A model generated the notes under the pieces. It did not search any database and was not told the DNA's origin. It was given only the letters and a program-made list of their open reading frames with translations. A stretch of DNA of 34,821 nucleotides. Origin: Nitrospirota bacterium (GTDB lineage: Bacteria > Nitrospirota > Leptospirillia > Leptospirillales > Leptospirillaceae). The stretch is from contig JAJZCZ010000012.1 of assembly GCA_021828805.1 (NCBI GenBank), positions 1-34,821 of the forward strand. The letters run 5' to 3'. How positions within the stretch are numbered: the first letter of the stretch is position 1; each line of letters starts with the position of its first letter. Positions 23,459 through 31,216 of this stretch are shown here, one piece after another. A program made the position numbers and the translations under genes.

Positions 23459-24973
23459 TTACAGGGAGCGGGGATCGGTGAGGACGGGATCCCGAGCCGC
23501 GTTAACCTCGTCAGGCCGGGAGACCGGGGTGCGCCGGGGGGCTCCCTTGAGAGCCTCGGGAGATTGTCTGGCCCTCTCACAGATCTCCCGAAAATCCCGG
23601 GCAAACCGGTCAAGGGTCTCCTTCGACTCGGTTTCTGTGGGTTCAATCATCAAGGCCTCGGGGACGATCAGGGGAAAGGAAACGGTGGGAGCATAATAAC
23701 CCGCATCAAGGATCTCTTTGGCAAAATCCGAGGCATGGAGACCCATCGCAGAAAACTCCCGGGCCGACAATACGAACTCATGCGCACAGAGCCCCTCACC
23801 CTTCCGGGGCAGAACTCCCTCGAGCAGCGCCCGCAGATAGTTGGCGTTGAGAAGGGCGTAAAGAGAGACGGCCCTGAGTCCCTCCCGTCCCAGCATTCTC
23901 ATGTATCCCAGTGCTCGCAGAAGCACAAGGGAGGAGCCAATAAAAGAGCGCAGGGGGCCAATCGATTCTTTCGGATTGTCAAGACGGAAACGGCCGCCCT
24001 CCTTAATGATCCGGGGCGAGGGAAGAAAGGGGGCAAGCTCACGGGTCACCCCGACCGGACCGGATCCCGGACCGCCGCCTCCGTGGGGAGTGGCCAGGGT
24101 CTTGTGCGTATTGATGTGGACAATGTCGAAGCCCAGATCTCCGGGGCGCAGAACTCCCATGAAGGCATTGAAATTCGCACCATCCATGTAAAGGAGAGCG
24201 CCAGCGGAACGGACAAGGGCAATCATTTCTTTGATGTTCTTCTCAAAGAGCCCGAGGGTGTTGGGCACCGTCATCATGACCATGGCGGTTCTGTTCGACA
24301 GAGCCTCCCGGAGAGAGGCAAGATCCACCCCTCCATCGGAACCCGAAGCCACAACCCGCACGGAAAATCCCCCCATGGCCGCGCTGGCGGGATTGGTCCC
24401 GTGAGCCGAGTCGGGAATGAGGATCTCGGTCCGACCGGAATCATTCTTTGCCGCAAAGTACTGGCGGGCGATGAGAATACCTGCAAGCTCTCCGTGCGCC
24501 CCGGCGGCGGGAGCAAGCGTCACCGCATCCATCCCCATCAGTGCAGCCAGACTCTCCTCACAGAGTGCGAGGGCCTCCAGGAGCCCCTGCATTCCCTCCG
24601 CATCCATACGGGGGTGCAGATCACGAAAGCCCGGGATCTCAGTGATCCGGTCCATAACCTTGGGGTTGTACTTCATGGTGCAGGAGCCCAAGGGGTAGAA
24701 ATGGGTATCGACACCCCGGGAAAGGTGGGAGATGCGCGTGAAGTGTCTGACAACCTCGAGCTCAGAGAGCTCTGGAAGAGCCGGAGCTCCGCTCCGGAGA
24801 AGCGATTCCGGGATCTTTGCCTTCACCAAGTGAGGATCAGCTCCGGGCGGGTAAACACCTTTTGTCCCCCGGCGGGACTTCTCCCAAAGCGTTGGTTCCA
24901 TTGGAGGGCGCTCCATGGCCATCCCTCTGCTTTCATTGCTGCTTGTCGCCTGCGTCATCGATTCCTTCTTCAT
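23459..24973 (-). CDS. gcvPB: Glycine dehydrogenase (decarboxylating) subunit 2, GcvPB
   Basis: GcvPB is the pyridoxal-phosphate subunit of the glycine cleavage P protein; with GcvPA it decarboxylates glycine and passes aminomethyl to lipoyl-GcvH. The 504-residue protein shows the family blocks VDTHFYPLGSCTMKYNPKV, LAPAAGAHGELAGI, IPDSAHGTNPASAAM, YMDGANFNAFMG and the cofactor lysine K291 in HINTHKTLATPHGGGGPGSG. Length is normal. The first ATG (24973) has a weak ribosome site; a second ATG at 24958 follows AAGGA and may be the true start. It follows gcvPA by 11 bases. Confidence 0.96.
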   Translation of the reverse strand: MKKESMTQATSSNESRGMAMERPPMEPTLWEKSRRGTKGVYPPGADPHLVKAKIPESLLRSGAPALPELSELEVVRHFTRISHLSRGVDTHFYPLGSCTMKYNPKVMDRITEIPGFRDLHPRMDAEGMQGLLEALALCEESLAALMGMDAVTLAPAAGAHGELAGILIARQYFAAKNDSGRTEILIPDSAHGTNPASAAMGGFSVRVVASGSDGGVDLASLREALSNRTAMVMMTVPNTLGLFEKNIKEMIALVRSAGALLYMDGANFNAFMGVLRPGDLGFDIVHINTHKTLATPHGGGGPGSGPVGVTRELAPFLPSPRIIKEGGRFRLDNPKESIGPLRSFIGSSLVLLRALGYMRMLGREGLRAVSLYALLNANYLRALLEGVLPRKGEGLCAHEFVLSAREFSAMGLHASDFAKEILDAGYYAPTVSFPLIVPEALMIEPTETESKETLDRFARDFREICERARQSPEALKGAPRRTPVSRPDEVNAARDPVLTDPRSL

Positions 24974-24984
24974 TTATCTTACGT

Positions 24985-26352
24985 TCAGCGTTGTCCTAAA
25001 AATTCCCTCACAAGACCAACCGCCTTCTCGATCTCATCCTCCGTCCGAACCTCGGTGGCGCACCACAGAGAACGTCCTGCCCAGGCAGGTCCGAGCAGGG
25101 ACTCAAGCGGAAGCCCCCCCAGCACTCCCCGCTCAAGAAGGAACTGGCTCAAGCTTTGGGCAGAGGGCTTCATTTCCAGGACAAATTCATGGAAGAACGG
25201 GGTGGCCGGATACACATTGCGCACACCCGGAATGGACGTCAGACGTCGTTCCAGCTCATGGGCATTGCTCCAGGATCCGGCTGCGGCCCGTGAGAGCCCC
25301 TCGGGCCCCAGGAGGGCCATATTCATGAGGGAAGCAATTCCCAGGAGAGTTTCATTGCTGCAGATATTGGAGTTGGCCTTTTCCCGGCGAATATGCTGCT
25401 CCCGGGCCTGGAGTGTCAGGACAAAGCAGGGGCGGCCTTCGGCATCCTTTGTGAGACCGGCCAGGCGGCCCGGAATGCGGCGCACATATTTCTTACGGGC
25501 CGTCATGAGACCAAGGTAAGGTCCTCCGGCAGAAAGAGGCAGTCCAAGGGGCTGCCCCTCTCCGGTGGCGATGTCCGCCCCCCATTCTCCGGGGGTCCGA
25601 AGGAGGGCCAGGGCATGGGGATTGGCATGCAGAATAAAGAGGGCCCCATTTTCATGAAGGTGGTCCGCCATGCCGGAAAAGTCATCGATCGTGCCGAAAA
25701 ATGTCGGAATGGCTCCAACAAAACAGGCCAGATCTCCTCCCACGCTCTTCCGGAAAGCATCCGGGCCCGACTGCCCCTCCGTGAGTGGAAGAAGATCAAT
25801 CTTGATCGACAGACCCTCAAGATAGGTATGCACGACCTCCCGAACAGAGGGGTCCAGACCTTCCGAAAGAAGGATCCGGGTCCGACCGGTCTCCCGAATG
25901 GCCACAAGAACAGCTTCGGCAAGAGCCGTGGCCCCGTCGTAGAGGGAGGCGTTGGAAAGATCCATTCCATAAAGGCGGGAGATCGCCGTCTGAAACTCGA
26001 AGATTGCCTGGAGCAGCCCCTGGGAAGCCTCTGGCTGGTAGGGGGTGTAGGAGGTCAGGAACTCCCCACGGCTGATCAGAGCCCCCGTAGCCGAGGGAGT
26101 AAAGTGCTCATAGGCTCCCGCCCCGCGAAAGACGACGGCCCGGGTCGCATCCTTATTTTTTTCGGCCAGCTTCGCAAACCAGCGAAGAAGAGCTCGTTCG
26201 TCCATCCCCTCTCCCAGCACCCCGAGATCGGGCACTCCCGGACGGGGGGTGGTCGATGGAAACTGGGAGAGAAGGTCTTCGAGGGCGTTCAGGCCGATAC
26301 GGGCCAACATGGCACTTGTTTCTTCGGGAGTGTGGGGAATAAAGCCGGCCAT
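24985..26352 (-). CDS. gcvPA: Glycine dehydrogenase (decarboxylating) subunit 1, GcvPA
   Basis: GcvPA is the partner subunit of GcvPB in split P proteins. The 455-residue protein has the family start (FIPHTPEETSAMLARIGL), FRGAGAYEHFTPSATGALISRGEFLTSYTPYQPEASQG (seen as AYEHFTP and YTPYQPE), the block NASLYDGATALAEA, then GEGQPLGLPLSAGGPYLG, RRIPGRLAG and LQAREQHIRREKANSNICSN, all typical of GcvPA. The ATG at 26352 lies three bases after the gcvH stop, with a GGAGG site inside the gcvH end. Split gcvPA/gcvPB is common in Firmicutes, Thermotogae, Nitrospirota and others, and argues against a typical gammaproteobacterium. Confidence 0.96.
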   Translation of the reverse strand: MAGFIPHTPEETSAMLARIGLNALEDLLSQFPSTTPRPGVPDLGVLGEGMDERALLRWFAKLAEKNKDATRAVVFRGAGAYEHFTPSATGALISRGEFLTSYTPYQPEASQGLLQAIFEFQTAISRLYGMDLSNASLYDGATALAEAVLVAIRETGRTRILLSEGLDPSVREVVHTYLEGLSIKIDLLPLTEGQSGPDAFRKSVGGDLACFVGAIPTFFGTIDDFSGMADHLHENGALFILHANPHALALLRTPGEWGADIATGEGQPLGLPLSAGGPYLGLMTARKKYVRRIPGRLAGLTKDAEGRPCFVLTLQAREQHIRREKANSNICSNETLLGIASLMNMALLGPEGLSRAAAGSWSNAHELERRLTSIPGVRNVYPATPFFHEFVLEMKPSAQSLSQFLLERGVLGGLPLESLLGPAWAGRSLWCATEVRTEDEIEKAVGLVREFLGQR

Positions 26353-26355
26353 GCC

Positions 26356-26748
26356 CTAGTGACCTCCTCCGGTGACGATCAGCTTCTGATAGGCCGCCTC
26401 GTCGGGGAGCGTTCCAAAAAGCTGAGGGTCGCTGACCTTGATCTCAAAAAGCCATCCCTCACCATAGGGATCCTCATTAACAAGACCCGGGGCATTCTCG
26501 ATTTTCTCGTTAACCGCGACGACCTCGCCTCCCAGGGGCGCATAGATCGAAAAAGCCGCCTTGACCGACTCGATAATCGCCACTTCCCCGCCTTTTTCGA
26601 CCTTCTTACCGATCTTGGGAAGCTCCACAAACACAACATCTGTAATTTCTTTCTGGGCGAAATCAGTGATTCCCACCTTCATGCGACCCTCCTGTCCCGC
26701 GGAGGCAATCCATTCATGGGTCGGGGTGTAGCGTCGTTCGGAACTCAC
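26356..26748 (-). CDS. gcvH: Glycine cleavage system H protein GcvH
   Basis: GcvH carries the lipoyl arm that shuttles aminomethyl and hydrogen between the P, T and L proteins. The 130-residue protein has the family start (RYTPTHEWI), GITDFAQKEITDVVFVELPKIG, and the lipoylation site K63 in ESVKAAFSIYAP, with GGEVVAVNEKIENAPGLVNEDPYGEGWLF after it. The usual ESVKAxSDIY site is altered to ESVKAAFSIY, but the lysine is kept. The start is a GTG at 26748 behind AAAGGAG. A transferase that could modify K63 is encoded in the same operon; the L protein (Lpd) is not in the window. Confidence 0.97.
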   Translation of the reverse strand: MSSERRYTPTHEWIASAGQEGRMKVGITDFAQKEITDVVFVELPKIGKKVEKGGEVAIIESVKAAFSIYAPLGGEVVAVNEKIENAPGLVNEDPYGEGWLFEIKVSDPQLFGTLPDEAAYQKLIVTGGGH

Positions 26749-26795
26749 GGTTTTACTCCTTTCAGATCTGTGGTCAAGGGTATTGGCAGCTCCAG

Positions 26796-27911
26796 TCAGA
26801 GACTGGGAGACTTAGGGATGGGGGATGCGTTGATAAAGGGGCGGGGATGCATTCTCGCACGATGGCGCTTTCCATGGATTTCGACGAAGGCCTCCCGGCC
26901 TTTTTGAAACTCCTGCCAGAATGGGCCGGACAGATAGGCCAGACCAAAACCGCCTCCCACCCGGGGAGAATGGCCGCCTGAGGTTACTTCTCCGACCCTG
27001 CCGCCACTCTCGCCGTCAAAAATGGGACAATGGGTCCGGGGGATGCCCCGATCCAGGAGAACAAAGCCGGAAAGCCTCTCACGGTTCACGTCGGCTCTGG
27101 CCGTGAGCATGGATTCCCGACCGGTAAAGGCAGCCTTCCGAAGGTTGACGGCAAAATCGAGCCCCGCATCAAAGGGAGTCCTTTCCCGGGTCAGCTCCTG
27201 GCCGTAGAGAGAGTATCCCATCTCGAGCCGAAGAAGGTCCCGGGCGCCGAGGCCAGCCATGACGAGTCCCCGGGGTTTCCCTTCCAAGACAAAGGTCTGG
27301 TAGTAGGGAAGAACAAGGGAAGGTGGCCCGAAGAACTCCCAGCCATCCTCACCTGTATATCCCGTCCGGCTGACCCAGAGGATCCCCCCTGAGGACGGGA
27401 CCTGACGAACCTCCCGGCGAGCCATTGACTCAAAGTCCTTCCCCAAGAGGCGGACAATCTCTCCGGAACGGGGACCCTGAAGAGCCAGCGCCACCTGACC
27501 GGGAGACTGGTCTTCAAGGTCGATGGTGGACGGGAGCCTTTCCCGAAAGAAGGCAAAGTCCCCCTCGCGCGTTCCGGCATTGACAATGATATGAACCGTT
27601 TCAGGATCAAAGGCGCACGCGATCAGGTCATCGATGGCTCCGCCATTGTCGTCTGAAAGAATGCCGTAGAGGCTCTTGCCAAAGGGAACGGACTCCAGGT
27701 CGGAGGTCATGAGCCCATTGACAGCCTGTCGGGCTCCGGCACCCCGGACAATGAAGTGTCCCATATGAGAAATATCGAAAAGACCGGCGGCCTCCCGGAC
27801 TCCCCGGGCCTCCTCGAGAATGGAGGTGAAGGTGAGCGGAAGCTCGTACCCGTGAAAATCTGTCATGCGGGCACCTTGACGAAGATGCTCGGCTACAAGA
27901 GGCAGCGGCAA
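26796..27911 (-). CDS. gcvT: Aminomethyltransferase GcvT (T protein), TTG start
   Basis: GcvT transfers the aminomethyl group from GcvH to tetrahydrofolate, releasing ammonia. The protein shows LRQGARMTDFHGYELPLTF, REAAGLFDISHMGHF, GAIDDLIACAF, LALQGPRSGEIV, RTGYTGEDGWEFF, GLGARDLLRLEMGYSLYG and the C-terminal GEVTSGGHSPRVGGGFGLAYL block, all typical. No ATG lies at a sensible place: the frame is open to 28196, inside the upstream gene. A TTG at 27911 has an AAGGA site eight bases before it and gives PLPLVAEHLRQGARM, matching the family start (PLYDxHVxxGARM), for 371 residues. It follows the PpiD-like gene by 37 bases and precedes gcvH by 47. Confidence 0.94.
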   Translation of the reverse strand: MPLPLVAEHLRQGARMTDFHGYELPLTFTSILEEARGVREAAGLFDISHMGHFIVRGAGARQAVNGLMTSDLESVPFGKSLYGILSDDNGGAIDDLIACAFDPETVHIIVNAGTREGDFAFFRERLPSTIDLEDQSPGQVALALQGPRSGEIVRLLGKDFESMARREVRQVPSSGGILWVSRTGYTGEDGWEFFGPPSLVLPYYQTFVLEGKPRGLVMAGLGARDLLRLEMGYSLYGQELTRERTPFDAGLDFAVNLRKAAFTGRESMLTARADVNRERLSGFVLLDRGIPRTHCPIFDGESGGRVGEVTSGGHSPRVGGGFGLAYLSGPFWQEFQKGREAFVEIHGKRHRARMHPRPFINASPIPKSPSL

Positions 27912-27948
27912 AAGAGGATTCCTTCCGGTCCGGGTGGTTAAAGACTGA

Positions 27949-28650
27949 TCAAAGAAGCTGTCGGGAAAGCGTCTTGAAGACCTTCTGATCGATATCGATG
28001 TGCGCCTTTGATTCAAGCTGGTTTTGGATGGCTTCCACTGTTTCGTTCTGGATTCGGGAGCGCTCGGAAGGAAGATCAGGGGCCGGCTGACCAGGAAGAG
28101 TGGCCAAAGAACCGATCGTCTGGGAGGCCCGGACAAAGAGCTGGGCTCGTTGCACAAGAACATCCAGCCGGACAGAGCGCTCGAAACTCCGGGCACTTTG
28201 ATGGGTTTCCTTCAGGAAGGTGATATAGGCATCCTTTGAAAAAACAGGAGGAGTCCCGACCTGAAAAAAGGGTATCTTTGCAATTTCGTTGACGACGGTC
28301 TTGTCTGAAACGGTGATACCAAGGGATTTTCCTTCATCGATCCAGAGCTGGCGATAAATCATGTTGCGAAGGACAAGCCCGGGAAAATTCAGGTCCTTCA
28401 GAATTTTGGCCCCGAGATCTCCCCGAAGGAGCCTCTTGTAGTTATCCTTCATGATCAGATAATCACGGGAGTAATCCTTGGCCTTGATCGGAACTCCATC
28501 GACCTTCGCCACGACATCTCCCCCCGAAGATCCGCTCTGGGAGAATCCCCACCAGCCCATCGACAGGACGAAAATGCCTCCCGTCAAAAGTATGAGCACC
28601 CCGATCACTTTCGGGCGCTCGACGGCCTCTCTCCTGATCCATTCAAGCAT
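27949..28650 (-). CDS. Membrane-anchored PpiD/SurA N-domain protein without PPIase domain
   Basis: The 233-residue protein has a basic cytoplasmic start (MLEWIRREAVERPK), one membrane helix at about 16-36 (VIGVLILLTGGIFVLSMGWWGF) and a periplasmic helical domain of SurA/PpiD N-type: VVAKVDGVPIKAKDYSRDY, LVLRNMIYRQLWIDEGKSLGITVSD, AKIPFFQVGTPPVFSKDAY. The parvulin isomerase domain that follows in PpiD is absent; a short Gln/Ser-rich tail ends the protein. The ATG at 28650 has an AAGGA site; the frame is open to 28779 without one. It is the first gene of the gcv operon. A chaperone role in folding exported proteins is inferred from the fold. Confidence 0.8.
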   Translation of the reverse strand: MLEWIRREAVERPKVIGVLILLTGGIFVLSMGWWGFSQSGSSGGDVVAKVDGVPIKAKDYSRDYLIMKDNYKRLLRGDLGAKILKDLNFPGLVLRNMIYRQLWIDEGKSLGITVSDKTVVNEIAKIPFFQVGTPPVFSKDAYITFLKETHQSARSFERSVRLDVLVQRAQLFVRASQTIGSLATLPGQPAPDLPSERSRIQNETVEAIQNQLESKAHIDIDQKVFKTLSRQLL

Positions 28651-28745
28651 GAATCTTCCTTCCTTCGGCTTCACACGAGACGGTCCCGATTCACGGGGGC
28701 CCTCAATCTCGTGCTTTTTGTTCACTTCATCGATTATGAAGGGAC

Positions 28746-28775
28746 ATTTTAAAACATTTTGACCCGGGATCTCAA
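28746..28775 (-). promoter_or_regulatory. Sigma-70 promoter of the gcv operon
   Basis: On the minus strand TTGAGA (28770-28775) is followed after 18 bases by TAAAAT (28746-28751); each box matches the consensus at five of six positions. Transcription would start near 28,739, giving a leader of about 90 bases. The leader contains a CGAGA...TCTCG stem enclosing CCCG...CGGG. It does not resemble the glycine riboswitch. The promoter would serve the PpiD-like gene and the eight genes behind it. Confidence 0.65.
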
Positions 28776-28820
28776 ACAAATAGAGAAAGGGACCGGCCTG
28801 AAGGAATCAGGGGAGGTGTG

Positions 28821-28878
28821 AGACGAAAAAACGGAAAGAGCTCCGGCCTGTTCCCGGAAGGAACAGGATTCGGAGCTC
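28821..28878 (-). terminator. Rho-independent terminator after the globin gene
   Basis: On the minus strand a long hairpin is formed by GAGCTCCG (28871-28878) with CGGAGCTC (28838-28845) and, inside it, CCTGTTCC with GGAACAGG. TTTCCGTTTTTT follows directly. It lies 27 bases past the globin stop and ahead of the gcv operon promoter. Confidence 0.85.
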
Positions 28879-28905
28879 ACCGGACCGGAGGGTCTTCGAT
28901 AAAGG

Positions 28906-29364
28906 TCAGGCGACCGGAACTCCATTCGGGGCAAGGGGCTTGAAGCGGGCGGGATCCATCGCCTTATGGGCCGACTCTGCCATCACCTTTGCCGCAAGAT
29001 TGTAGGCCTCGCTCCATGTTGCTGCGACTTCGGGAGTCCAGCCGGCACCAAGAAAGTGTTCCAGTGTCTTCATCAGACTCACACCCACCGCATCGTAGTG
29101 CTCGGGGCGCGTATCGTACTTGATGTGACCCTCTCCAAGGCGCTCAAGGTAAGGGACCAGAGCGGAGGGGTTGTCGATGTTCGTCGCGATATAGACCAGG
29201 GAGTTAAAGAGTCTCTCCTGCTGGGTCGACATCGTCTCGGGAAACATCTTCCTGACTTGTGGGTAGTGCGAAAACAGGTAATTGTAAAAATAGGTTGTCA
29301 CCTGGGTGCCCAACCCCTTGATCGCCGCACCGTGTGCCTTGATCATCTCCGTGTTGATAGCCAT
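28906..29364 (-). CDS. Single-domain bacterial globin (flavohaemoglobin-type haem domain)
   Basis: The 152-residue protein is a full-length globin without reductase domain. By comparison with flavohaemoglobin and Vitreoscilla haemoglobin, H80 (GEGHIKYDTRPEHY) is the proximal haem ligand, Y27 (TYFYNYLF) is Tyr B10 and Q48 (STQQERLF) is Gln E7. Tyr B10 plus Gln E7 is the distal pair linked to tight O2 binding and nitric oxide dioxygenation. An AAGGAGG site seven bases before the ATG at 29364 decides the start over an upstream ATG at 29394. It has its own terminator and an FNR/DNR-like operator upstream, suggesting control by oxygen or NO. A separate reductase would be needed for turnover. Confidence 0.9.
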   Translation of the reverse strand: MAINTEMIKAHGAAIKGLGTQVTTYFYNYLFSHYPQVRKMFPETMSTQQERLFNSLVYIATNIDNPSALVPYLERLGEGHIKYDTRPEHYDAVGVSLMKTLEHFLGAGWTPEVAATWSEAYNLAAKVMAESAHKAMDPARFKPLAPNGVPVA

Positions 29365-29444
29365 CTGCGCGCCTCCTTCGGATGGTTCAGCCATCGTCTT
29401 GGTCTCCCGGCAGGAAACCAGACTCCATACCTCTAACCTTCACA

Positions 29445-29487
29445 AGGATACTGTGCCTCCGGAGCAACGAGTATGATCCCTATCATA
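29445..29487 (-). promoter_or_regulatory. FNR/DNR-like operator with downstream -10 box for the globin gene
   Basis: The sequence TATGATCCCTATCATA (29472-29487) is a perfect six-base inverted repeat with a four-base spacer. It contains the TGAT-N4-ATCA core recognised by CRP/FNR family regulators. A -10 like TATCCT on the minus strand lies at 29445-29450. With a start near 29,438 the operator centre is at about -41.5, the standard activating position for FNR-type proteins. Regulation is inferred; the regulator is not encoded in the window. Confidence 0.5.
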
Positions 29488-29504
29488 TAGAAAGATACCC
29501 GACC

Positions 29505-30059
29505 TTAGAAAAAGTTGATTCCCAGACCGGCCGTCACGAATTCCCAGGGAGTGGCCATCGTCCCCACCCCGTCTTCCCTGAAGCGGACATCAAGAAAAAA
29601 CTGTCTCCGGTTTGAGAGAACGGAGTTGAGCTGGAGTCCTGCGTCAAAGTAAGTGTTATCGACTCCATTATTAAGAACCTGCCCGAAATCTCCTACAAGA
29701 TCCAGGGAACCGATGGATCCGGAGAGAAGATTGATCATCAAACCCGAATAAAAAGGAAGGATATTCTGCGGGAGGGGTCCCGTTGATTTGGCGTTGGAAA
29801 AATAGTCGGCCCCCAGGCGAACGCCAACCCCGGGAGAGATCCAATATTGAAGCGTGATACCGCCTCCAAAAAGTAGCGTCCCGATAGCCCCCTGGGTGTT
29901 GACGTTATCCATTCCCTCCACCTCACCGGACAATCCGGGAGAGTTCGCAGCACCGGGTGACGCCAATGCCTTCATCGCTCCTGTAGCGATGAGAAAAACG
30001 GAGCAGATCAGGACAAGGGCGACTGTCCGCAGACTTCTCCTCAAACCCACGACATTCAT
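29505..30059 (-). CDS. Exported small beta-barrel-like protein
   Basis: The 184-residue protein has a signal peptide (SLRTVALVLICSVFLIATGAMKALA, cleaved near residue 33-34) and a mature part with alternating hydrophobic and polar residues and glycine-rich turns (LLFGGGITLQYWISPGVGVRLGADYF, FFLDVRFRED), ending in Phe (GLGINFF). This is the build of a small outer-membrane barrel. No named family is recognised. The start is the ATG at 30059 behind GAGGTGG. The gene is upstream of the globin on the same strand with 140 bases between, and no clear terminator is seen behind it. Function unknown. Confidence 0.7.
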   Translation of the reverse strand: MNVVGLRRSLRTVALVLICSVFLIATGAMKALASPGAANSPGLSGEVEGMDNVNTQGAIGTLLFGGGITLQYWISPGVGVRLGADYFSNAKSTGPLPQNILPFYSGLMINLLSGSIGSLDLVGDFGQVLNNGVDNTYFDAGLQLNSVLSNRRQFFLDVRFREDGVGTMATPWEFVTAGLGINFF

Positions 30060-30204
30060 TTTCCACCTCACTTGATTGCACTCCCGTTCATCTTATTTGG
30101 CTTTCTTTTTCTCTGCATAAGAAACACTGTCTTTATCGGACAATTTTTCGCGTTACAATAGGGCTCTCAGAAACAGCAAGCCACCCTTACCCAAAGGAGC
30201 CTCG

Positions 30205-31173
30205 ATGACAATCGCTCCCGGTTTTCTTCGACAGGCAGGACTCGTCTCAGCACTTGTTTCCATGGCAGGGCTCTCCCCCTTCTTTTCGGGATCCTCCCTG
30301 GCGGCAGAGTCCACAAATCATGCTCCCTGGCATCACCCCAAACCCGTCGGGGTCCCCTTTACGGTTTACGGGGTCAACAACGTTCCTGATCTTCACGGGG
30401 ATCCCATCCACGCAGATCTGGTTCTCTTCGTCGCCGGCAATCAGTTCATGGCAATGCCGGATCTCATCCGTGCATTCAAGCATCGCCATCCCAGCATTCA
30501 CCACGTTTTTTACGAGACACTCCCCCCGGGAATTCTGGCGCGCCAGATCAAGGCCGGAGGACTGACGATCGGAAATCTTCACCTTCGCCTGGAGCCCGAC
30601 GTCTATGAAAGCGGGAAGGCTCGTATGGCCCAGGAGGTACGGGAGAAGCTTATTGAGAAATCCTCCGTCACCCCCTATGCCAAAAACAAACTGGCCATTA
30701 TGGTCCGGGCCAATAACCCCGCCCATATCCGGACCCTCTCCGACCTGGGAAACCCCGCACTCCGTCTCTCTCTTCCCAACCCCAAATGGGAGGGCATCGG
30801 AAAGCAGATTCGCGCCTCGCTCAAAAAGGCTGGCGGACAAGCGCTTGTGCACCGGATTTTTGTCACAAAGAGAAAAGATAAAACCACCTACCTGACGCAC
30901 ATCCACCACCGGGAAACCGCTGTCAGAATTCTTGATGGAACCTCCGATGCCGGAATCACATGGATCTCCGAAGTCCTCTTTCAAAAATCCATCGGGCACC
31001 CCATTGGTCTCGTCAGGATCCCCGACAACCTGAATACCGAGGCTATCTATGAAGCCGGTATCCTGAGGCACGCTCCCCATGAAAGGGCGGCCAAGGCATG
31101 GATTGCCTTTCTGGCGTCAGAAACAGCGAGAAAAATCTATGAGAAATACGGTTTTACCCCTGCCACCCGCTGA
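30205..31173 (+). CDS. Orphan periplasmic binding protein, ModA-like
   Basis: The 322-residue protein has a signal peptide (GLVSALVSMAGLSPFFSGSSLAA, cleavage near residue 33) and a class II binding-protein fold similar to ModA-type oxyanion or organic-substrate binders: YAKNKLAIMVRANNPAHIRTLSDLGNPALRLSLPNPKWEGIG (ModA-like NP...LSDL...LPNP pattern), SDAGITWISEV and a C-terminal AAKAWIAFLASETARKIYEKYGF. The mature N-terminus is His-rich (NHAPWHHPK). No ABC permease or ATPase gene is nearby. An AAAGGAG site precedes the ATG at 30205, and a TACAAT at 30154 could be its -10 box but lacks a good -35. The ligand cannot be told from sequence. Confidence 0.78.
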   Translation: MTIAPGFLRQAGLVSALVSMAGLSPFFSGSSLAAESTNHAPWHHPKPVGVPFTVYGVNNVPDLHGDPIHADLVLFVAGNQFMAMPDLIRAFKHRHPSIHHVFYETLPPGILARQIKAGGLTIGNLHLRLEPDVYESGKARMAQEVREKLIEKSSVTPYAKNKLAIMVRANNPAHIRTLSDLGNPALRLSLPNPKWEGIGKQIRASLKKAGGQALVHRIFVTKRKDKTTYLTHIHHRETAVRILDGTSDAGITWISEVLFQKSIGHPIGLVRIPDNLNTEAIYEAGILRHAPHERAAKAWIAFLASETARKIYEKYGFTPATR

Positions 31174-31216
31174 GGGCTAACATTGTCTTTTCACGTCTAA
31201 CAAGAAGGAAGACAGC

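Noticed and set aside
23564-25519. 651-codon open frame on the plus strand opposite gcvPB and gcvPA
   Set aside because: It is antisense to two unmistakable genes, has no family motif and no ribosome site at its start. Long antisense frames are common in GC-rich DNA.
25393-26907. 504-codon plus-strand frame opposite gcvPA and gcvH
   Set aside because: Same reason: full overlap with firm genes on the other strand and no protein-like motifs.
28651-28738. Glycine riboswitch in the leader of the gcv operon
   Set aside because: The leader is short (about 90 bases) and lacks the conserved glycine aptamer core. Only a simple stem is seen.
30120-30165. Sigma-28 type promoter (TCCGATAA on the minus strand) before the barrel-like protein
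   Set aside because: The -10 like box fits, but no matching -35 box lies at the right distance.
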